64,000 bases of DNA, taken from NCBI GenBank assembly GCA_963726765.1, contig CAVSDH010000006.1, positions 186,001 through 250,000 of the forward strand, in the 5' to 3' direction. The translations under genes and the position numbers were made by a program. Positions 26,964 to 37,494 of the stretch are shown here, in pieces. Position 1 is the first letter of the stretch, and each line of letters starts with the position of its first letter. The notes under the pieces were generated by a model. It saw nothing but the letters and a program-made list of their open reading frames with translations, did not search any database and had not been told where the DNA came from. Origin of the DNA: CAIWHR01 sp963726765 (GTDB taxonomy: Bacteria > Pseudomonadota > Gammaproteobacteria > Burkholderiales > Casimicrobiaceae).

Positions 26964-28818
26964 ATGCCGGGAATCGCTGGAATCGCCGGCCCCGCGTCTG
27001 AGCATGCTTGTCAGCGCCTCGTGCAGGCAATGCTCCAGTCCATGTTGCATGAACCGTCCTACGTCAGCGGGACACATTTCGCACCTGCCGTCGGCGTCTA
27101 TGGCGGCTGGGTAGCGCACGCGAATTCGTTTGCCGCGCGCCAGTCCATAGCCCGAGGTCGAGACGGCATAGCGCTGCTATTCGCCGGCGAGTGCAGTTTC
27201 TCTCCTGCGGCCGTCGCGAATCCGGTTTTGAACGATTCGCGCGTATCGCACGACCTTCTGGCCCGCTACGATCGTAGTGGCGGTTCTTTCGTCTCTGAAT
27301 TGAATGGCCTTTTCAGTGGATTATTGATTGACCCGGCGCGAAGGCAAGCATTCCTATTCAACGATCGATATGGCAGCGAGCGTCTTTACATTTTCGAGAA
27401 AGGGGGAATGACCTACTTCGCTAGCGAAGCCAAGGCGTTGCTAAGGATCCTTCCCGAACTGCGCTCGCTCGACGACCGTGGCGTCGCTGAGGTCCTGCGA
27501 TTCGGAAGTACTCGGGGCAGTCGTACGATCTTTCGCGGCGTCGATCTTCTACCGGGCGGGACGCTGCTGAATTTTCGCGCCGGTGAGCGACCTGACCGCC
27601 AGCGATACTTTGTCCCAGGGACTTGGGAGGCACAGCCAGTATTGGACGAACTCACGTTCGAGTCAGAGTTCCGTGAGGCGTTCGTTCAGGCATTGCCACA
27701 ATATTTGCGTTCCGACGAGGCGATTGGCATTTCCCTTACGGGCGGCCTCGACACGCGCATGATTCTCGCGTGCATGCCACCCATCGCGCCCGCCCCGGTT
27801 TGCTATACGTTTGGCGGGCAAACGCAAGAAACACTTGACGCACGTATCGGCGCTCGCGTTGCACGCGCAAAGGGACTTGATCACCATCTGTTGCGTATCA
27901 ATGAAGAATTCGTTTCGCACTTTGGTCGCTATGTCGACCGGACCGTTCGTATCACCGATGGCTGCGCAGGTGCACTTGGCGCCCACGAGATTTACTTCAC
28001 GGCGCTGGCAAGGAACATTTCGCCGATACGACTCACGGGAAACTTTGGAAGCGAAGTTTTGCGCGGCATGTCCACGTTTAAACCATTGCAGCTCGCGCCT
28101 GAGCTTTTGGATGCCGCGTTCCAGCCGATGCTCGAAAATGTCGAGGATAAAGAAGCGCAATTTCCTGTCCACCCAATTACCCACGCGGCATTTCGCGAAA
28201 TTCCGTGGCACCTTTTCGGGACGCTGGCGGCCGGCCGGTCCCAAATCGTATTCCGAACGCCTTATCTTGATAACGAAATCGTCCGACTGGCGTATCGGGC
28301 CCCGCCCCACTTGCGTCACTCTGCGGCATCCGCCCTACGATTGATTCATCAGCAGGATCCGAGGCTCGCCTCCATACCGACCGACCGCGGAGTCGTATGG
28401 AACCACAACGGTGTCTCGGCATTCGCGCATCGCCTCTTCTGCCAAGCGACATTTAAGCTCGACTACTTCGACAAGGAAGGTTTACCCGACTGGCTTGGGC
28501 CACTCGATCAAGTTCTTAATGCGCTGCAGGGTACGGGATTGCTGGGGTTGCACAAATTCCTTCCCTATCGCCGTTGGTTTCGTCGCGAGCTTTCGAGTTA
28601 CGTACGTGATGTGGTCACCGACGCGCAGACTTCGCGGCAGCCCTACTGGAACCGACAAGTCACTTCCGGGACTGGTTGACGATCATGTTCGGGGTCGACA
28701 CAACCGGTTACGCGAACTGAATGCCGTCCTGACACTGGAAGCGGTTGATCGCCTCCTCATACGCGAAATTGCCTCCGCCGGCCCGTCGGAGTCGATCGCT
28801 CAAGCCGGCTTCTCATGA
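26964..28818 (+). CDS. Asparagine-synthase-like protein lacking the glutaminase cysteine (frameshift near 28650)
   Basis: A second asparagine-synthase-like protein, diverged from the one at 22992. It starts MPGIAGIAG, where the catalytic Met-Cys-Gly is replaced by Met-Pro-Gly, so it cannot use glutamine by the usual Ntn mechanism. NELNGLFSGLLID, FNDRYGSERLYIF and YFASEAKALL confirm a degenerate glutaminase fold. The PP-loop reads ISLTGGLDTRMIL, as in many polysaccharide-cluster homologues, so adenylation may survive with ammonia or another amine. The upstream frame stops at 28679. The adjacent frame continues with DDHVRGRHNRLRELNAVLTLEAVDRLL, the expected C-terminus, and ends at 28818 in an ATGA overlap with the next gene. 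That makes a single-base shift near 28650 very likely. Confidence 0.78.
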
Positions 28819-29709
28819 AAACTCTGATTATCAAACTCAACGCGACAGGCGACGTCGTTCGAACGACATGCATTCTGCGACGACTCGAAGGCAGCGTGAC
28901 CTGGTTGACGGCTCCCCTGAATGTCCCTCTCCTTCAGGGGATTGCGCAGAACGTCCGATGCCTGTCCTGGGACCATCGCGATACGGTGCTTGAGGACAAC
29001 TATGATCTTCTGATCAATTTGGAGGATGAGATCGAAGTTGCAGCGTTCGCCAAGCGTGTCAGCCACCATCGGACGTTTGGAGCATATCTAGACGACCATG
29101 GACAGGTTCGCTATACCGATGACGCACGCCGCTGGTTCGACATGAGCCTGATCAGCACATTCGGCAGAGAGAAGGCAGATGAACTGAAGCTCTTGAATCG
29201 ACGAAGCTATCAGGACATGATCTTTGAAGGACTCGGATGGCAATTTTCCGGTGACCGGTATCTGCTACCGGTCAGTCAGTCGACAGAACTCGCCGGAGAC
29301 GTTGCGATAGCCTCGGCGGCTGGCCCTGTTTGGCCCATGAAGGCCTGGGCGTACTACGCCGAACTTCAGCGCGCACTGGAGGCGAAGGGACTTCGCGTCA
29401 ACGTGCTCCCGCGCCGATCGTCACTGCTTGAGCACCTTGGCGATGTGAAAAATCATCGATGTCTCGTGAGCGGCGACAGCCTGCCCATGCACCTCGCGCT
29501 GGGAGTCGGGATCGCCCTGCGTCACGATCTTCAATTGCACGAGCCCCTGGGAGATATACGACTACGGATTGCAGACCAAGATCGTATCGCCCCTATTGAG
29601 TCAATTCTTCTACAAGCGCGGCTTCGATGCGCGGGCGACAACCGCAATCGAATTGAATACGGTGCTTGACGCAGTCATGGCTCGGCTGGGCGAGCCTCCT
29701 CCGCGCTAG
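28815..29709 (+). CDS. Glycosyltransferase family 9 (heptosyltransferase-like; frameshift near 29515)
   Basis: A GT-B glycosyltransferase of the ADP-heptose:LPS heptosyltransferase family. The N-terminal IIKLNATGDVVRTTCILRRL is the family signature (I-x-x-x-x-x-G-D), and the C-terminal LVSGDSLPMHLALGVGI is the donor-binding motif. A missing base at about 29515 shifts the frame; the correct continuation is CVTIFNCTSPWEIYDYG and runs to a TAG at 29707-29709. In the uncorrected frame the protein ends in unrelated sequence at 29669. The start ATG overlaps the stop of the preceding gene, so translation is probably coupled. Family members transfer heptose or other sugars from nucleotide donors. Confidence 0.82.
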
Positions 29710-29792
29710 AGGTACGCGGTCGGATAAGAGGCAAGCGCGAATCAAGGCAGCTTGAATCGAGTCGCAGCGCTGACATTTCAGGTAAGCATAAA

Positions 29793-30993
29793 GTGGATGA
29801 TCCCAAACTGCCGATCGCGGTCAGCCTTTTGACGGGCGGCGACGACAAGTCGTACGCCGTCGGCCTGACATTGGCATTGGTCGCTCATGGCGTGACGGTG
29901 GACTATATCGGCAGCGACCGGGTAGACAGCCCGGAGCTGCATGACAATCCAGCGATACATTTTTTGAATCTGCGAGGAGATCAAAGCGAGGACGCGAGAT
30001 TTGCGACGAAGGCACTTCGGTTAGCCAAATACTACCTGCGACTTTTGAGTTATGCCATCGTCGCCAAGCCACGCGTCTTCCATATCTTGTGGAACAACAA
30101 GATCGAGTTTTTCGATCGCACCCTTCTGATGCTCTACTACCGGATGCTGGGGCGAAAGGTCGTGCTGACCGCACACAATGTCAACGCGGCGAGGCGCGAT
30201 GGCCGTGATAGCGCCTTGAATCGCCTCACCCTGAGAGTCCAATACGTATTGGCGAACCACCTCTTCGTTCACACGCAAAAGATGAGAGATGAGCTTTTGT
30301 CGGAATTCGGCGTACCCAGTTTGAAAGTCAGTGTGATCCCGTTCGGAATCAACAATTCCATTCCCACCACTTCATTGACCCGAGCAGACGCGAAGCGACG
30401 ACTTGGATTGCGCCAGGACGAGGTCGCCGCACTTTTCTTCGGGCAGATCGCACCCTACAAGGGACTTGAGTATCTTGTATCGGCGCTGCCGGAGATTGTC
30501 GAGAACAATTGAGAGTTTCGACTGGTGATCGCCGGCAAGGTGAAGAAAGGCTTTGAGCATTACTGGGAGCAAGTTCAGCGGCCCTCGCGACGGGCAGTGT
30601 GCGCGACCACACGATCATGAGGATCGAGCACATTCCCGACGAGGAAGTTGAAGTCTATTTCAAGGCGGCGGACGTTCTCGATCATTCCATACACCCAGAT
30701 CTTCCAAAGTGGCGTGCCGTTTCTCGCGTATAGCTTTGGCGTCCCCGTCATTGCCAGCGACGTCGGCTCCTTGCGCGAGGACATTGTCGAGGGGAAAACC
30801 GGCTTCATCTGCATACCGCGGGATGCCCGCGACATCGCCAGAGCGGTCCGAGGTCTACCGGTCGAGCGAAATGTGTCGGAACCCTGAATCCACTCGCACC
30901 GAGATTCGCGCGTTTGCCAACGACCGCTACTCGTGGACGCGTGTCGGGGCAATTACGGAGGCGGTGTATCGTCGATTACTTGGGGTCGCATGA
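29793..30993 (+). CDS. Glycosyltransferase family 4, heavily frameshifted
   Basis: A GT-B family 4 glycosyltransferase spread over several frames. The N-terminal domain (LLTGGDDKSYAVGLTLAL, then VFHILWNN and VVLTAHNVNAARRD) and the linker (VSVIPFGINN, LFFGQIAPYKGLEYLVSAL) are in one frame to about 30510. FRLVIAGKVKKGFEHYWEQVQR, TIMRIEHIPDEEVEVYFKAADVL and PFLAYSFGVPVIASDVGSLREDIVEG follow in other frames, and the C-terminus (DRYSWTRVGAITEAVYRRL) ends at 30993. Shifts are needed near 30510, 30582, 30680 and 30845. With four breaks in about 350 bp this could be a true pseudogene or a patch of poor sequence. The start is a GTG at 29793 with no strong ribosome binding site. Confidence 0.7.
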
Positions 30994-31069
30994 CTCGCGC
31001 CGCGCAGTTCCTAGGCTGAAAACGGACGCCGAGTGACATAGTTGTCGCGCAGCTCGGAAAGTAGTCGCC

Positions 31070-32756
31070 TTACCATCGCCTTGGCTCTGTAGCGAAGGCT
31101 CTCGCCTCCGAAGCCGCCCTGCCGGCAATTCGGTGAATGCGATTCTTACGACGCAATTCTCGCCCGGCGCCTAGCTCGATGGCGAAGTTCACTTGGTCTC
31201 CAGTCACGTGCCATTCAACCGGAGTTGATCCAGCGCAAATTTGCTTGATGCTGCCAGGTTCGGCCTCCCGTTTGTGGATTTGAAATCTGCATGTCGAATT
31301 GGACGAATTCTCGACGAGCAATTCGCTCCCATACATTTCCAGTTCCACGAGACCACGCGCAATCTCCCGTTGGCGAAAACTCCGGCGTACGACCTGGCCC
31401 AAATCGCACCACGAAAGCCTCGCATTCAGCGAATTGAGTCGATCGATGAACTCCATGAGCGGTTTGCAATTATCACGACAGTCGTCATGGTGGATCACGA
31501 CGAGACAAGGCTTCCCCAGCAGGATATCGAAAGCAAAATTCTCGATGCCATGCGATGGATATCGTCGGGTGAATATCGGAAAGTCCGAATAATTCCTGAC
31601 GGCAACATCCCAATAATCCGCTACGCTTACCTTGAATGGCTGCGGATCGTTGCCTACGACTTCCGTATTGACAACGGCAATAAAGCCGGTGCGTTTCAGC
31701 ACCTTCATGGCGACTCGGGAAAAGACGCCTTGCGGAAATACCATTACCGGATCGAAGCGGATACCGGTCAATGCTTCGTGTCGTGCCATGCGTATGACGG
31801 CCTGCTTCGCTCGCCATGCCAGCCGCTCACTATCCTGAATTCCGAACTCGCCACCCGTATGGTCGCAGCCGTGAACGGAAAGTGAAAGCCTTTCGGGGTT
31901 CTCCCGGAAGAGCCGAACCACCTTTCGCGCGCTGCGTCGCCAGTTCCACGGAATGAAAGCGATGTTCGTCGCAAACTTATGGGCAAGCATCAGATCGAGA
32001 AGACGACGGAAATCGAGAAAGCCGTACCGCGGTCTTAGCAAAGGATCGTCGATTACCATGCACGCGGTGGTCAATGGTGGCTCCCAGCACGTACCGTCGA
32101 ACGCCCACTTGACGTACATTGCCGCGGGCAGCGCTGAGAGAAATTCGCGTCGGATGTCGAAAGCCGGAACGCTCAGAGGAGCGTCGAGATCAATCATCGC
32201 ATTCACTGATGAGAGAAAGACCGGGACGCCATGGCGCTCAATCCTCAGCAGTGCTGCACCCTTTTCGCACGACACTACGGCAGCAATTCGCGGATCTGAT
32301 TGATTGAACGCAATTGCATTCTGATGGCCGTCAGAATGCGTGCGTACCTTGAGACCGCTCATCGACTTGCAGAAATCACGAAGCGTGTGGGCGACCTGCC
32401 ACGTGGTGTCCGCAGGTACGCGAACAACCGACGCTGAGGCATCGCCTGTCAGAAGGCCGGCGACCCGCTCAAGCGATGCCGGATCGCCAGCCGAGAACAC
32501 CAAAGTCGAATGGACATTCCTTCGCCAGATCTCTACGCCATCCGATCTCCGTTCCAACGCACTCCACCAAATCCAGAAATGCACTGGCGGAACAGAGAAG
32601 TCTGGAATTTGAGCGCTCGCCAGCGGAAGCCGTAGCGAGAAACTCGGCGATTCCCACGTACGTTGCGGGTACGCCAAAGAAACCGAGGAGCCTGCTGAGC
32701 TTGCCTGCCTCCGATAGCTCCGATGAACTGCAAAGGAGCAATGCCGACAAGGTCAA
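31070..32756 (-). CDS. Polysaccharide deacetylase-like protein (frameshift near 32565)
   Basis: About 560 residues. The N-terminal 60 or so residues (LTLSALLLCSSSELSEAGKL, FFGVPATYVGIAEFLA) precede a NodB-like barrel with ACMVIDDPLLRPRYGFLDF as first metal motif and LSLSVHGCDHTGGEFG as the H-x-x-x-H motif. A beta-rich C-terminal tail follows from about residue 445. Between FLDLVE and ALERRSDGVEIW one base is inserted near 32565. I place the start at TTG 32756, which overlaps the TGA of the upstream methyltransferase gene (TTGA), because the open frame upstream of it lies entirely inside that gene. It is convergent with the damaged glycosyltransferase to its left. No signal peptide is seen, so it is probably cytoplasmic or only loosely related to active deacetylases. 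Confidence 0.68.
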
Positions 32757-33628
32757 CCTGGTCTGTTGTTCGGCGACGAATCTCCAAGCGGCCGACGAAC
32801 AACGACAAGCGACCGCATGGCGCGAGTCGGGGCAATCGCGCTCAAGACAGGCGAGAGAACGTCCATCACCGAACACAGCATCTTGCCGGCCGAATGCGGA
32901 ATCCAGCAGAAGTGCTCTTTTCGCAATATCTCGAAGCCGGCCTTCTCGAACGGAGCCGCATACTCGCCCAGGGACGGCAGATAGCACTCCTCCTCATTGA
33001 CCTTTTGGAAGCGATGCTTCAACGAGCTCCTGAATGCCGGAAAGCGGTCGTTCATATCGATCACGACGCAAATGCCTCCGGGCACCAGCAATTCCATGAT
33101 GTCTCGAGCGCAGTCCAATTCACGTCCGCCGCGGTGACAATAGCGAATCGTATTCACTCCCAGGAGAAAATCGAAGGAGCCGGATAGTCCTGATCGCTCA
33201 GACCCGGTCGCCGCAGCGAGATCCTGAACCAGGCTCTCGTTTTTCGCGACGTGAAATTCGATCTTGCTTTGGTCATCGTTTCTCAGATATGTTTTCGCCT
33301 CCCGCTTGGCAGCATCGATGAGTACCGGAGAGAAATCGGTGCCAACCGCACCTCGGACCTTTATCCCACTTCCCTTTAGAATGGACATGAAGTGGACGAG
33401 ATTCATACCCGCCCCACAGCCAAACTCAAGAACACGAATTCCTCGTTCCTTGCACGATGCGGGCAAACGGTCGAGCGCCTGCACGTAGATATTCTTGTAA
33501 TCGTGGTCCAGCAGGTGGCTGATTCCGAATCCAGCCGTCGCGCGCGTGTATTTCAGGATCGCATCGTGCGACGTGTATTCGTCAAAGAACGCCGTATCCA
33601 TCGATTGCATTTTGGTGTCAATGTTCAT
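32753..33628 (-). CDS. SAM-dependent methyltransferase (class I)
   Basis: A 291-residue class I methyltransferase. Motif I is VLEFGCGAGMNLVHF at about residues 67-81, followed by an acidic residue in GTDFSPVLID, and LLVPGGICVVIDMND as the post-core strand. The rest is the usual alternating Rossmann-like sequence without a DNA- or RNA-specific domain. In this setting it may O- or N-methylate a sugar or lipid-linked intermediate; the substrate is unknown. It is the first gene of a minus-strand pair with the deacetylase-like gene, with overlapping stop and start codons. The ATG at 33628 lies next to an AT-rich divergent intergenic region of about 276 bp. Confidence 0.83.
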   Translation of the reverse strand: MNIDTKMQSMDTAFFDEYTSHDAILKYTRATAGFGISHLLDHDYKNIYVQALDRLPASCKERGIRVLEFGCGAGMNLVHFMSILKGSGIKVRGAVGTDFSPVLIDAAKREAKTYLRNDDQSKIEFHVAKNESLVQDLAAATGSERSGLSGSFDFLLGVNTIRYCHRGGRELDCARDIMELLVPGGICVVIDMNDRFPAFRSSLKHRFQKVNEEECYLPSLGEYAAPFEKAGFEILRKEHFCWIPHSAGKMLCSVMDVLSPVLSAIAPTRAMRSLVVVRRPLGDSSPNNRPG

Positions 33629-33904
33629 AGTTTAAAAAGGCGGCACGTGACAGCGTTTTTCCGCCTATCCGCCACCGTCCAAGGATCGAAGAAACCCGCC
33701 GACACTTTTGTGGATTATCCTCATTATTGCACTGTTGAAATTTTCGAGTAGTCTACAACGAATCAAATGAAGAGTTGGAAGATTTCCATAGGCGGTCGCG
33801 CTACCGGTTTTGGGCCCGGGCCCTCGGATCGAGTGGAATTGCCGTCGGTGGACGTACAGCGGAACCAGAACGTCTCATGTGGACCTACGCTGTCGATCGC
33901 CGGC

Positions 33905-34880
33905 ATGAAAATCGGGACTCTACTATTCGTACTTTGCGTGGCAATTGCGTTCGCGTATGCGAACTCTGCTCATACCGAATCGCTGCCTGAGGGAAACAGT
34001 GGAATTGCGGCACGACATCCGGGTGACGCTGGAATCGCAACAGATCCAGCAGTGATCTTTGCCGATGACTTCGAATCCTACGGAAATGCCTTCGGTCTAA
34101 CAAGAAGATGGAGTGAGGCACATGGCTTCGGCAACATCCGAATCGCAAGTGAACCTGGTAATCATTTGGGAAGCCGCAATGCACTTGAATTTACGGTACC
34201 CAAGCAGGGCAGCGAAGTCACTGTTAACCTGACAAAGCATCTAAAGCCCGGGCGTGACGTTCTATTTCTACGCTTCTACGCCAAATTCGATTCTGGATTC
34301 GACGTACTCGGATCCAGCCACAACGGCGGTACGATTTCCGCGCGCTACTGCTGTCCCGGCGAACGAGCCGATGGCATCAATAAATTCTCTCGTTAGCTAT
34401 GAAGCCTGGCGAGGCGAAGTCGAAACGGCGAATCCTGGCGCGCTTAACGTATACATCTACCATCCCGAACAACGCGATATCTGGGGCGATCACTTCTTTC
34501 CAAGTGGCCGAGTATTGCCGTTCGATCAAACGCCCGGCAGTTTTGGCCGGGATTTCATCGCACGCCCGGAGATCATCCCGGCGCTTGGGCGATGGTATTG
34601 TTACGAGCTAATGGTCAGGACCAATACGCCGGGCCGCCGTGATGGCCGCGTGGCGATGTGGCTCGACGGAAAATTAGTCGGCGATTTTCCAAACCTGAGA
34701 CTTCGAGATACCAGTGCCCTCAAGATTGACCGCTTTAGCATTGACATGCACATCCGAAGTAACAAAGTGGGATTGGCCAGAAAATGGTACGGCCATGTGG
34801 TCGCAGCTACCTCATACGTTGGCCCGATAGTTAGCACTGACGCTTCGAATCCATCAACGATTGCTCCTGGCATACGATGA
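33905..34880 (+). CDS. Secreted polysaccharide-lyase-like jelly-roll protein (frameshift near 34388)
   Basis: About 325 residues. A signal peptide (MKIGTLLFVLCVAIAFAYANSAHT) is followed by a beta-jelly-roll domain: FADDFESYGNAFGLTRRW, RNALEFTVPKQGSEVTVNL, VLFLRFYAKFDSGFDVLGSS, GALNVYIYHPEQRDIWGDHF, and LGRWYCYELMVRTNTPGRRDG. The arrangement resembles polysaccharide lyase families with a concanavalin-like fold (PL14/PL20 type), although I cannot confirm catalytic residues. One extra base near 34388 breaks the frame between GINKFS and LVSYEAWRG. The ATG at 33905 starts the signal peptide; a longer frame from 33767 is not supported. The Wzy-like gene follows 71 bp downstream. It may trim or bind the exported polymer. 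Confidence 0.68.
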
Positions 34881-34951
34881 AAAATGCCGTCGAATTATTG
34901 GCGAAAAGACAAAATCGTGCAGGCTTTGAATAGCGCGCCACAATCGCATAC

Positions 34952-36306
34952 ATGGACCCTCTACTAGCGCTATGTCTTTGGCTGACTTTGCTGTTTATAC
35001 TTTTGCGATTCGACCCTGCAAAGGAGCCGGGAATCTCGTCGGCGCTATGGATCCCTGTAATTTGGATATTTATTTTTGCCACTCGCCTCCCGTCACAATG
35101 GTTCGGCGGTGAAATTGGACGGGTAGCCGAAGAAATGGAACAGGGAAATGTGCTGGACAGAACCATTTATTCATTCCTGATCCTTTCGGCGTATGGAATC
35201 TTGCTGTCGCGTGGATTCGAATGGAAGGCGTTTGTTGTCGCAAACGCTGCGCTAACTGCATTCCTTGCTTACGCCTTAATTAGCGTGGCGTGGTCGGACT
35301 ACCCGTTCGTGGCACTTAAGCGCTGGATGCGCGATCTGGGAATATACCTTGTGATTCTCGTTGCTTTGTCCGACCCCCGACCATCAGCCGCCGTTTGCAC
35401 ACTGCTGCGTCGAGTCTGCTATCTGCTGATCCCACTATGTATCTTGCTCAACAAGTACTTTCCTGCACTATCTAGACAGTACGACCAGTGGACTGGTCAG
35501 GGATACTACATTGGCGCCACCACGAGTAAAAACATGCTCGGTGTCCTATGCTTGGTCAGTGGTCTCTTTTTTTCTGGGATACGTTGGTGCGGCTGACCGT
35601 AGGCGGGAGCCGCCGTAGTTGGCCGATCATTTGCATCAACGCCGCGTTTTTCGCTCTGACCATATCGCTGATAAGCGATGCCGGAAGCGCAACCTCCACA
35701 GTGTGCTTGGTGCTGGGTTGCCTAGTGATTACCGCAGCGCACAGCAAGACAATTAGGCGTCGCCCCAAGTTGCTCACCGTTATGATCCCGGCCGGCATTG
35801 CCCTCTATTTGTTGCTCGAATTCGGTTTCGACATTGATATCGTCGCAACTTTGTCCGAAGCGGTTGGCCGGAACCCGGATCTAACGGGCAGAACAACCAT
35901 TTGGAGTGCGGTCCTTGGCGCGGATACAAACAGACTCGTTGGCACTGGCTACGACACGTTTTGGCTCGGGCCGCGACTTCGAACAATCTGGGAGTTGGCC
36001 GGGACAATAAATGAGTCTCACAACGGTTACCTCGAGACATACGTAAATTTGGGCCTGTTCGGTTTGCTATTTCTCGCGGGATTTCTCGTCGCCAGCTATA
36101 GAAGCATCTCGAGGCGGTTTCGAGCGTCTCCCAGCTCCGCGTCGTTGAGCCTTGCTCTGTGGACCGTGCTCCTCTTTTACAACGTCACCGAATCGGCGTT
36201 CAGCAGCCAGCTGTTATGGATCGTCTATCTGCTTTGTGCGATTGTCGTACAGACGCGCAGCGAGCCCGTTTCAATATCCACGACCGCGCGACCGCGCCTC
36301 GGTTAA
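34952..36306 (+). CDS. O-antigen ligase / Wzy-type polymerase (frameshift in a T7 run)
   Basis: About 450 residues with ten or more hydrophobic segments, the architecture of the O-antigen ligase/polymerase (Wzy_C, PF04932-like) family. The family hallmark is the periplasmic loop followed by LVGTGYDTFWLGP and, near the C-terminus, NESHNGYLETYVNLGLFGLLFLAG, the conserved H-N-x-x-L-x-x-x-x-x-x-G-x-x-G pattern. The frame breaks in the T run at about 35576-35583. Seven Ts give LFFSGIRW and a stop, while eight would give FFWDTLVRLT and continue to 36306, so a single base has been lost from a homopolymer. It would polymerise repeat units, or ligate glycan, on the periplasmic side. Confidence 0.85.
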
Positions 36307-36519
36307 TACAACCGTGTTGGCGCTATTTGCGTAACCACGCCAAATTGTCGCGATGTCCTTTAGCCTTACCGACCACACTATTTCCGCTCTTTAAGGTGTA
36401 TACGTGGCCACCAAACTCCTGACGTTCACTCCGTACATAGCATTGCAACCAAACGAACGAACATTTGACCAAAGAGTTCTGACATCGCGTTCACTGCAAT
36501 GCAAATCCATAGCGCTGTC

Positions 36520-37491
36520 CTAAAAGAGCCATTGTGAGCATTCATCGGCCCATGCGGCGTCTAGCAGCTTGCCCTTTTTTAACGGTCCTTTGAACACCTC
36601 TTGCACGATGATCTTTCCGATCGCATCGTTGTAATGTAGCGGGTCACGGAAATTGTCGCGGTCCAAGGTCATGTCGCTCACGTAGTCAAAGTCCACGACC
36701 CTGGCGTCCAGTCGACTCATATCACGCTTGAACCGTAGATAGGAATCGTTCAAACCGAACTCCCGAACACGTCTCTGAAAATCAGCATGATGTGGAACAA
36801 TGATGAACGTCACTACCGTCCCCTGCGTCTTTGCGGTAGCAAGCATCTGTCGAATACGCGCGTATAGGTCCTCAGGGTACCGAAAGCGCTCATAATGTTC
36901 GCGCCCCCGCACATTAACAATGTAACGCCAAAATTCTTCCTCGCGCATCGACGGCGTGGAATCTACCGCAACGTTATTAGACATCGCCGCCCTGACTACG
37001 AAATAACCAGCCTGCGCCACGCTGCGGTCAAATAGATAGATCAACGGATTACTAATCATTGATTCAACGCTGCCGACGCGATCAGCAAATGCAAATTCAT
37101 TGAACTCGTTGAAATTTAGAGTGAAAACGACGCGTTTCACGGGTCTAAGTCGATTCGCAAAATCAAAGAGGTCGAAGCTCTCGTTAAGCTTCAGCGCATT
37201 TGCCGAAAGCTTGAAGAAGTGCTGCCCGGTGAGACTTTCGATTTTCTCTATCGGCAGCGATTCTGCGCGGGAGTCACCAATAATCAGGTTTTCGCTTGGC
37301 TCGTGCCATTCCTTAAGCATATTGAACACTAGGTAGTTCAAGGAGGCCGCATTTCGCAGCTTGTTCGACTCCGCGAACGCGTGCGAAATGTTGAAATAGT
37401 CGAACGGATCAACGACGATAACCGTCATTACCCACACCACAATTGGCACTGCGAAAAGCAGCCCTCTAGTAACGAAGCGACGAATTGGCAT
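36520..37491 (-). CDS. SGNH-hydrolase-like O-acetyltransferase partner (AlgJ/AlgX/DltD-like)
   Basis: A 323-residue protein with an N-terminal membrane anchor (GLLFAVPIVVWVMTVIVV) and a periplasmic SGNH-like domain. LIIGDSRAESLP carries the nucleophile Ser in a G-D-S motif near residue 72, and RDPLHYNDAIGK near the C-terminus supplies the catalytic Asp and His (D-x-x-H). Such proteins accept acetyl groups from an MBOAT partner and place them on extracellular polysaccharide, as in alginate O-acetylation. It starts 3 bp after the stop codon of the MBOAT gene, so the two are an operon. The region is AT-richer than the rest of the locus. Confidence 0.82.
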   Translation of the reverse strand: MPIRRFVTRGLLFAVPIVVWVMTVIVVDPFDYFNISHAFAESNKLRNAASLNYLVFNMLKEWHEPSENLIIGDSRAESLPIEKIESLTGQHFFKLSANALKLNESFDLFDFANRLRPVKRVVFTLNFNEFNEFAFADRVGSVESMISNPLIYLFDRSVAQAGYFVVRAAMSNNVAVDSTPSMREEEFWRYIVNVRGREHYERFRYPEDLYARIRQMLATAKTQGTVVTFIIVPHHADFQRRVREFGLNDSYLRFKRDMSRLDARVVDFDYVSDMTLDRDNFRDPLHYNDAIGKIIVQEVFKGPLKKGKLLDAAWADECSQWLF

Positions 37492-37494
37492 AAC

